A stretch of 64,000 nucleotides of DNA from Aplectana chamaeleonis (taxonomy: Eukaryota > Nematoda > Chromadorea > Rhabditida > Cosmocercidae), in assembly GCA_029168955.1 (NCBI GenBank), contig JAPDOI010001550.1, positions 1-64,000 of the forward strand, written 5' to 3'. The notes below the pieces were generated by a model that was not told where the DNA came from, did not search any database, and was given only the letters and a program-made list of their open reading frames with translations. The translations under genes were made by a program, and so were the position numbers. Below, one piece after another: positions 57,316-64,000 of this stretch (positions are counted from its first letter, which is position 1; every line of letters begins with the position of its first letter).

Positions 57316-58010
57316 TAGTTTGTTTCTTCACTTTGCTCGCTAAGATCAGCCTGAACATGGGGAAATGGTAAGCCACAGTTGTGCAAAAAATACATTTTTC
57401 TTAGCACGGAATTTCCTGTTTCTCTGTTGTTTTATATATTGAATTGCAACTTCACTTCATTGATTTGCAGCTACATTACCGCCACTATCTAAGGGGAAAA
57501 ATTGGCAAAATGGACAAAGTAAGCAACTAAAGCGTCTTTCGACCACAACTCGCCTCAAAGTGCTCCGTTTTCAATTTCGAAAGGACCAAAATGTCCAGCG
57601 TACCACAATCTATCTAACTATATGAGATAAAACTGGAATTTTTCTATGAAAACGCTTTTTTAAAATGCAGTTAGTTATGAATTTGATAATGTTATCACAA
57701 GATAACGGGCCCATTCGATCAAAAACAACCGTGCGCGATCACTTAAAAATAATGTTGCTCTCAAAGTTCGCAAAATTTTCTCAAACGATCGACTAGATCA
57801 CGACATGCTGTACATTTCGGGTTTTTCGAAATTGTAAACGGAGCGCTTTGAGGCGAGTTGCATCCGAAAGACGCTTTAGTTGCCTACTTTGCCCTTTCGC
57901 CCATTTTTTCCATTGGATAGTGGCGGTATTGTAGGTGAATGGCACGGGAGTAATAGTTGAGTTCAAGGGCCGGATGCATCGACGCACACGGTGGGGCGAG
58001 CGCAGGGTCT
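57316..58010. repeat. Dispersed repeat matching 9,985-10,225, split by a palindromic element
   Basis: GCTAAGATCAGCCTGAACAT at 57,342 and CTGCTTTATATA-like sequence near 57,425 match the left part; AATAGTTGAGTTCAAGGGCC and GGTCTGGCTACC (57,950-58,010) match the right part. The intervening 57,479-57,926 is an insertion. Confidence 0.82.
57479..57926. mobile_element. 448 bp TA-type palindromic element
   Basis: Ends CCGCCACTATC and GATAGTGGCGG, with TA at 57,477-57,478 and 57,927-57,928. Arms of about 110 bp pair through AAGCGTCTTTCG and CTCGCCTCAAAG. The uninterrupted relative at about 10,125-10,160 lacks it. Non-coding. Confidence 0.82.
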
Positions 58011-58064
58011 GGCTACCATAGGACCGGTGCCCAGAGTGTCGGTGCCCTGCCCCGTATGCGCAAG

Positions 58065-58117
58065 CATTCGGCTTAGGTGCTCAGGGTGATGGCCCGCGCT
58101 CCTCTAAGCCGAAAATG
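58065..58117. other. Imperfect hairpin in GC-rich DNA
   Basis: CATTCGGCTTAG pairs with CTAAGCCGAAAATG across a ~27 base loop. Function unknown. Confidence 0.5.
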
Positions 58118-58204
58118 ATTGCCCGCACCCCATGGTGCCGGCCAGCGGCGCACCATGTTGCATGCGACGCACATGCACCTCCAATATTGGCTTGCCCGCG
58201 CATC

Positions 58205-59861
58205 ACAAAACACGCCACGGCTGCTCACAAAACACGCCACGCCGTCGTCAATTCGGCCGGTTGAAGTGACAATTTATGGTGATCACGAATGCCTCGTCTC
58301 ACTCAAGTCCATTCAAATTTCATTCGGCATTCTAATGCCGGTCCTCGAAGGTGACCTCGAATCATCCTTTGGAGGCCAGCATATTTTTGACCTCTGGGGG
58401 AAAGGAGATATCCCTACGGCTGGAGGGCGACTTTTGCCGCGATCCGCGGGGAGAATGGTCCCTCACCGCAGACCGCGGCGAAGATTACGCCCTTGTGGCG
58501 GAACGAGGCGTGGACCCGGGGCGACATGCTTAAGGTAAATAGTAATAAAAATTATCGCCACAATAATTTGGAAGCCGCGGATCACGGGTCAGCTGGTTCG
58601 TGCCATCGACATGCGACTTGCCGACGCCCCAAGCGCCGGCCATCCACGGAAAAGAACCGCGAGCTAGCTGAAAAAGGTCCGCGGGCCATTGAAATGAAGC
58701 TCGCCGCCGAAAAAAAGCGGACGGACGGAGGTTGGAGATGGCGGTCCAGCAGTGAGCGGTTCACGGCCAACACGCTGAGTACCTGAGGATGGCGTCGGGG
58801 GAAGCTGGACCCTCGCGTGGAGTAGAAAATCACGTGCACACGAGTCAATTTACTGCGAACACCTGCGATCGGTCAGCCGAGACAGCTGAAAGTTTCCTCC
58901 AGGTATGCTTCGTGCACATTGTTTTCTCCTTCTTTTTGTTTTTGGTCCGGTTGAACATGCTGCAATCATTCCTTTTTTTTATGTAGCGTGTTTACAGATT
59001 CTGAACACTTCGAGATTTTATCCGCAGATTCTAAATTTTATTTATTTCGGATGCGCTTGTTCGTATTTGAATTTATAATTTAGTGACCTATCGTTAATGA
59101 TAAACAAGAACGAGGAACAGATCAGATACATTCAGGTTGACTAACTAAGATAATCTTGAGTTAAAAGAAGTCCGTCCTGTTAAAAAAATGCTTTGGGTGA
59201 AAATGAAGTTGAAAATGAAAAAATAGGAATAAATTAGATTTGGAAATTTCAAGCTAGTTCTTGGTGCTTGAAGGTTCACAAAAACGTGTGCAAATCTGCA
59301 ACCGTTGGGTAATGAGTATGAATATCAACGTTAAAATTTTATTTCTCGCGATCAGGGGTCTGGTTCCGAATGTCATTTTACTCAACTTTTTCTATATTTA
59401 GCGTTAGTTATATATATTTAGCGTTAGATGGCCATCCGTTGTGAAAGCGTGAGAAGAAAAACAGAGGAAGGTGAAGAAGGAAGGAAGCCGTCAATGGCCA
59501 ATTATTTTACAGTGTAGTTATTGAGCTTAGCGCATTTTCCCACGGCGGTGCGAGAAATTTTCATTCAACCAGCACTCACATCTGACAGTAGCTCAAATGT
59601 ACAAAAACCAGAGTTTCGGTTAAATTTTATTTGAATATTTTTTGAAAGAAATCTAACTAATATAATCGCAAGACTTCTAGATAAAGCCCTATTTCGCTCG
59701 ATAAACTACTTTTTTTTCGAACAAGCACGGTAGAAAACCAAATTTGTCACATTTTTCTTCCGAAATTCAAAGGAATGATTGGACGAATTTGTGAGAAGAG
59801 AGTAACGAAATTAAGCGCGCAGTACGGATGGAACTCGAAAAAAGTGTTATTAATACGTCTC
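58205..59861. repeat. ~1.7 kb tandem duplication, copy 1
   Basis: Starts AAACACGCCACGGCTGCTCA and is followed directly by copy 2. Landmarks shared with copy 2: GACCGCGGCGAAGATTACG, CTATCGTTAATGATAAACAA, ATATTTAGCGTTAG, and GCACGGTAGAAAACCAAATT. The open frames (e.g. 58,119-58,538) are not conserved in frame between copies, which argues against coding. Confidence 0.9.
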
Positions 59862-61619
59862 GAAACACGCCACGGCTGCTCACAAAACACGCTACGCCGT
59901 CTTCAATTCGGCCGGTTGGAGTGACAATTTATGGTGAGCACGAATGCCTCATCTCACTCAAGTCCTCATTCGGAAATTTTTGGCAGCTGGGGGATGGGGG
60001 ATATACCTACAGCTGGGGGGCGGCTTTTGCCGCGTTCCGCGGGGAGGGTGGTTCCTTACCGCAGACCGCGGCGAAGATTACGTCCTTGTGGCGGACCGAG
60101 GCGAGCCGTTTCTCCGCCGTAAACCAGGGGTTACATGCTTGAGGTAAACAATAATACAAATTATCGTGACAATAATGTGGAAGTCGTGGATCGCGGGCCA
60201 GCTGGTAAAGATCTGCGGGTCGTCGTCATGCGACTTGCCGACTCCCAAGCGCGGGCCATCCCTGGAAAAGGACAGCGAGGCAGCTGGAAAAGATCGGAGG
60301 GCCATCGACATGAAGCTGGCCAACGAACCAAAAGCGGGCGGACGGAGGACGGAGATCGCGGGCCAGCAGGGAACGATTCGCGGACCATCACGCTGAGTAC
60401 TTGAGGATGCCGTCGGGGAAGCTAATCCCAGCGTAGTGTAGAAAAATCACGTACACACGAGTCACCTTACTGCGGAAACTTGCGATCAATCATCCAAGGC
60501 GCTGAAAATTTCTTCGCGGTATGCTTCGTGCACACTGTTTTCTCCTTCTTTTGGTTTCCGGAGCGGTAGAACATAGCTTGTTCACAGGTTATGTATATAT
60601 TCGAGATTTCATCCGCATATTCTGAATTTGATTGATTTTGGCTGCGCTTGTTCTTAATTTAATTTGTAATTTAGTAGCCTATCGTTAATGATAAACAAGA
60701 ACGAGGAACAAATCAGATGCATTGGCTGACTAACTAAGATAATCTGGAATTGAAAGAAATGCTTTCTGCTTTCAAAAAAGTGCTTTTGTGATAAGAAGGA
60801 AGTTAAAAATGGAAAAAATATGGATACATTAGATTTTAAAAGATTAAGCTAGTTGTTGGTGCTTGGAGGTTCACAAAAACTTCTGCAAATCTGCAGCCGT
60901 TGGGTAATGAGTATGGATATCAATGTTAAAATTTTTTTGTATTGAAAAAAAAATATTGAAAACAATCAGTAGTCCGGTTCTGAAAGTCATTTTACTCACG
61001 TTTTTCTATATTTAGCGTAAGTTATATATTTAGCGTTAGATGTCCATCCGTTGTGAAAATGTGAGAAGAAGAACAGAGGAAGCTGAAGGAGGAAGGAAAC
61101 CGTCAATGGCCATTTATATTATGATCCATCACTGCTCGAGAGATCGCCGCGTCGAACACAAGTGGCACGCACGCAAGCGAGGAGGTAATGATCCCATCAC
61201 TACCTACTCGCTTGCGCGCGTGCCACATGTGTTCGACGCGGCGCTCTCTCGACCAGTGATCGACGATACAGTGTAGTTATTGAGCTTAGCACATTTTCCC
61301 AAGAGGTGCGAGAAATTTTCATTCAACCAGCACTCATATCTGACAGTAGCTCAAATGTGCAAAAACCATAGTTTCGGTCATTTTTTATTTGAAAATTTTT
61401 TGAAAGAAATCTAACTAATATAATCGCAAGACTTCTTGATTAAACCCTATTTCGCTCGATAAACTACTTTTTTCGAACAAGCACGGTAGAAAACCAAATT
61501 TGTCACATTTTTCTTCCATAATTCAAAGGAATGATTGGACGAATTTGTAAGAAGAGAGTAACGAATTTAAGCGCGCAGCACGGATGGAACACGAAAAAAG
61601 TGTGATTTATACTTCTCAA
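59862..61619. repeat. ~1.7 kb tandem duplication, copy 2
   Basis: Repeats copy 1 in order with modest divergence and an extra palindromic element at 61,122-61,266. The end (GCGCGCAGCACGGATGGAAC, AAAAAGTGTGA) corresponds to the join between the copies near 59,815-59,855. Confidence 0.9.
61122..61266. mobile_element. 145 bp palindromic TA-type MITE
   Basis: CGCCGCGTCGAACACAAGTG and GCAAGCGAG in the left arm pair with CTCGCTTGCG and CATGTGTTCGACGCGGCG in the right. TA adjoins both ends (61,120-61,121 and 61,267-61,268). Copy 1 of the tandem duplication reads through with one TA near 59,509, an empty site. Confidence 0.92.
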
Positions 61620-62667
61620 AGCCCAATTTCCCCAAACAATTTGTAAGAAGCTCTAGATAAAATACACTAAAATGACGTTCTTTAAAATACTAAAATTGTA
61701 ATGAAATCGAGCAGAAGCGCAAAGCATCAAAGAAAACCCTCATGAAGTAAAAAGGTGGAAGCAGTATCATGGGATTCTTTCCGGAAAAATTGTCGACTGT
61801 AAATGCTAAAATGGAGGATATGTGTGTAGAAAGCCGTGGATCGAAAAATGTACAAATCATTCTCTTCTAGATGTGATAAATTTATAGCGAGGAAAAACAG
61901 TGATAGAAAACCTTGAAATGTTGGGATACTGCATGATCACATAAGGTATTTTGTAAAAGTTTCATCATTTCTACCCTTAGACATGAGTCCAAAAATGGGC
62001 TCGTAACATCCTTAAACCTGCTCTATTGGGTTCTTCACATAGCCGCAAAGCTTCTTGAGAACGCCTATAACTTCTTCCAGGGTTGCTCTGGCAGCTTCCT
62101 GTCGCGGCTACCCTGTTTGGGTTTTTCTTCTTCGCTTGTTAATTCGGCTGACTCTCGGAATTCGCCCTGAACGGAGAAAAGACCAGAAATTGCAACAGTT
62201 TTGTGGGGAATGGCGTTTTGTGCAACAAATTCCCCGTTTCATCACTGCTTTATATAGCGATTTGCACAGTGGAACCGTTCTCATTCTCCATATTTATAAC
62301 ATCTGGCATCTTCGAAGAGATCTGGTATAGATTGGCTACGAAACGAGGGTGAGCGCAATAAAGGATTCGGAAATCGGTGCAAGATTTGAAATTTCAAACC
62401 CGGGTTTCGGTGGAAAATTGGAACAAGATTTTAAGATTTTCGTAAGTCGGAACGTGGGCTTGAAATTTTATCCAATCGTAGGCCAGGTTTACAGTTTCAT
62501 CGAAATAGAGAAGCGATGGCATGAATTGAATACGGATTGACGTGAGACGCGATATCGATCGATACCTCCTCGACCAAATCTCGATGTCATCGCATCGCGC
62601 CCGGATGGACGAGCAAACACGGCCTTATGGTGGGCATTAGATTTCTCCTCATTTCCAGCCGGTCGAA
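61620..62667. other. Region without a recognised gene
   Basis: AT-rich. At 62,218-62,262 it contains CCCCGTTTCATCACTGCTTTATATA, i.e. the recurrent CCGTTTC...GCTTTATATA motif. No open frame has recognisable homology. Confidence 0.5.
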
Positions 62668-63178
62668 GTAAGGCCCCGGTCAGAGTTGGTGCTATTTGCA
62701 TCTGTAATCCACCGACTCCCCCCAACACCCCCAGCACTCACCCGGTCGATACGTATGTATGATTAGAATGATGGAGTGAGGTTGAGAAAATCACTCGGTG
62801 TACCCAGCTAGATATGACGATGATTACGTGGCCAACAGGATTGCACCTGTTCAGAGAAATAGTGAAGGAGAGTATGGTGAAGTAACGGAGGTAGCAGTAA
62901 GGTTAGCTTTCTAGTGATACGCAATGTTTTATCATCGGGCCGCCCACACTGTGATTTTCTCATCCGCCGTCATCCGCGTATTGCATGGATATCGACCTCG
63001 TCGGATACACCGAGTGATTTTCTCAACCTTCATCATTTCAATCATACGTATCGACCGGGTGGGTGTTGGGGGGTGTTGGAGGGATACATCGAGTGATTTT
63101 TGCATCCCATTTCCAATGCTTTCTGTGTGTATCGACCGGGCTGGATACGTCGGCTCATCCAACAATGACCGGGGCCTA
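62668..63178. mobile_element. ~510 bp TIR element with internal ~80 bp repeats
   Basis: AAGGCCCCGGTCA at the left pairs with TGACCGGGGCCT at the right. Blocks starting TATCGACC(G/T)... and GATACA(C/T)CGAGTGATTTT recur at about 62,990, 63,048 and 63,130. The first part contains the complement of these (CGGTCGATACGTATG, GAGAAAATCACTCGG). No gene. TA-like bases flank the ends, but the target duplication is not certain. Confidence 0.72.
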
Positions 63179-64000
63179 AGGCTTATTGGGCTTATCAATT
63201 CGAAATCTCCTTATCGCCACTATAGTTTGCCATGACCGACCGCCCCGCTGCTTGCTCGGCCCAGACTCCTTTGAGCGAGATAGGCTGAATGTGGATGCAG
63301 ACCAGAATTGTAGCGATTCGAGAGGTACCAGTGTGATAGAGAAAATAAAAAATATGGGATCTAAATTTGTTTGAAGTAGAATGAAAGTAAAATAAATATC
63401 ACGGCACTTAATCTTTCCATAGACTCGCAAACTTCAAAAAAAACTCATTGCAGACTAAAGTATAGAAGTTTTCATTGCACTTGCCATAAAATTAGTAAAT
63501 GAGCAAGGAATCGCGAATGGCATCAACGGACCTTTGGAATGTTCCCTAAGTGAGGATGGAAGACTGCAACCGTATTTCAGTATGAGAAATAAACATTTCA
63601 AAGCTACAAGAATACAGTGGAGCCACTTTGTAGGGAATTATGATCTACATGGACCCCGAAGTCATTCACCCAATAAGTGTTAGGTGAAGAGAGCAGCTTA
63701 TACACGCTCATAACATGGTCCCGAGATATCAGCATAAATAAACAGGCCTGCTTTTGGCCCCCCTACCAAATGTCGTGTGCAACCGTTTGAAGCGCTAAAA
63801 GAAACCATTCAGAGTGACAGTATTTGACCATCCCTTCACACCTTACGCCTGGGCGTATTTTCACACCTTTTTAGTAACAGAATGAAAAGTTGAATCTAGA
63901 GAAAACATGTGGAAACTTAGAGTAATAGCACTATCGTGGGAGTGCATAGGAAGAAACAGCTCGATTTACTTGAACACTACCTGTCTACATCACACCCATA
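63179..64000. other. No recognised feature
   Basis: AT-rich sequence to the end of the window. No repeat partner in the window and no supportable gene were seen; a gene could begin or end beyond the edge. Confidence 0.5.

Noticed and set aside
58119..58538. 139-codon plus-strand frame
   Set aside because: The frame is not kept in the tandem partner at 59,862-60,150; GC-rich repeat DNA explains it.

Overview
The window looks like eukaryotic, nematode-like genomic DNA made almost entirely of nested, mostly non-autonomous mobile elements and tandem repeats. I found no convincing intact host gene, no tRNA or rRNA, no CRISPR array and no operon-like coding. The only clearly recognisable protein-coding remnant is a broken, 5'-truncated RTE-clade non-LTR retrotransposon on the minus strand (about 52,990-55,918). 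From family knowledge its reverse transcriptase and C-terminal segment resemble RTE elements that are very abundant in rhabditid and strongylid (hookworm-like) nematodes. That is the main reason for suspecting a nematode. Species cannot be fixed from the sequence alone.

Layout. 1-10,225: copy A of an old segmental duplication, carrying a TA-type MITE (765-1,033) and a 2.95 kb hAT-like insertion (6,601-9,556) with further elements nested in it. 12,036-22,975: a giant inverted repeat whose arms contain a ~310 bp tandem unit. Its interior holds a ~2 kb TIR element, a TTAA-type MITE, and a 4.4 kb hAT-like element (16,289-20,712) with a perfect 8 bp target duplication and its own nested palindromes and MITEs. 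22,976-29,640: fold-back elements, a decayed minisatellite, and the inverted counterpart of the sequence inside the hAT-like element. 29,550-36,760: copy B of the segmental duplication, lacking most insertions of copy A but carrying its own. 37,110-46,670: TTAA MITEs, an inverted-repeat element, and three GC-rich minisatellites built on a 21 bp half-unit and 42 bp unit. 46,744-51,830: a fourth 42 bp minisatellite family with fold-back insertions. 52,250-58,000: the retrotransposon inside a (TA)n tract at the centre of a palindrome, followed by more palindromes. 58,205-61,619: a ~1.7 kb tandem duplication. 61,620-64,000: one more TIR element and featureless AT-rich DNA.

Duplicated segments within the window act as internal controls. 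Several insertions have an empty counterpart elsewhere in the window, so target-site duplications can be read directly: TA for five small TIR elements, TTAA for MITEs ending in AGGCA, and 8 bp for hAT-like and G/C-run fold-back elements. Three further observations stand out. All minisatellites, including AT-rich ones unrelated in sequence, share a period near 42 bp. A family of perfect hairpins keeps a GAA loop while its stems change in a compensated way. Copy B of the segmental duplication is consistently about 20% shorter than copy A through scattered small gaps. All alignments were made by eye; lengths and percentages are approximate.
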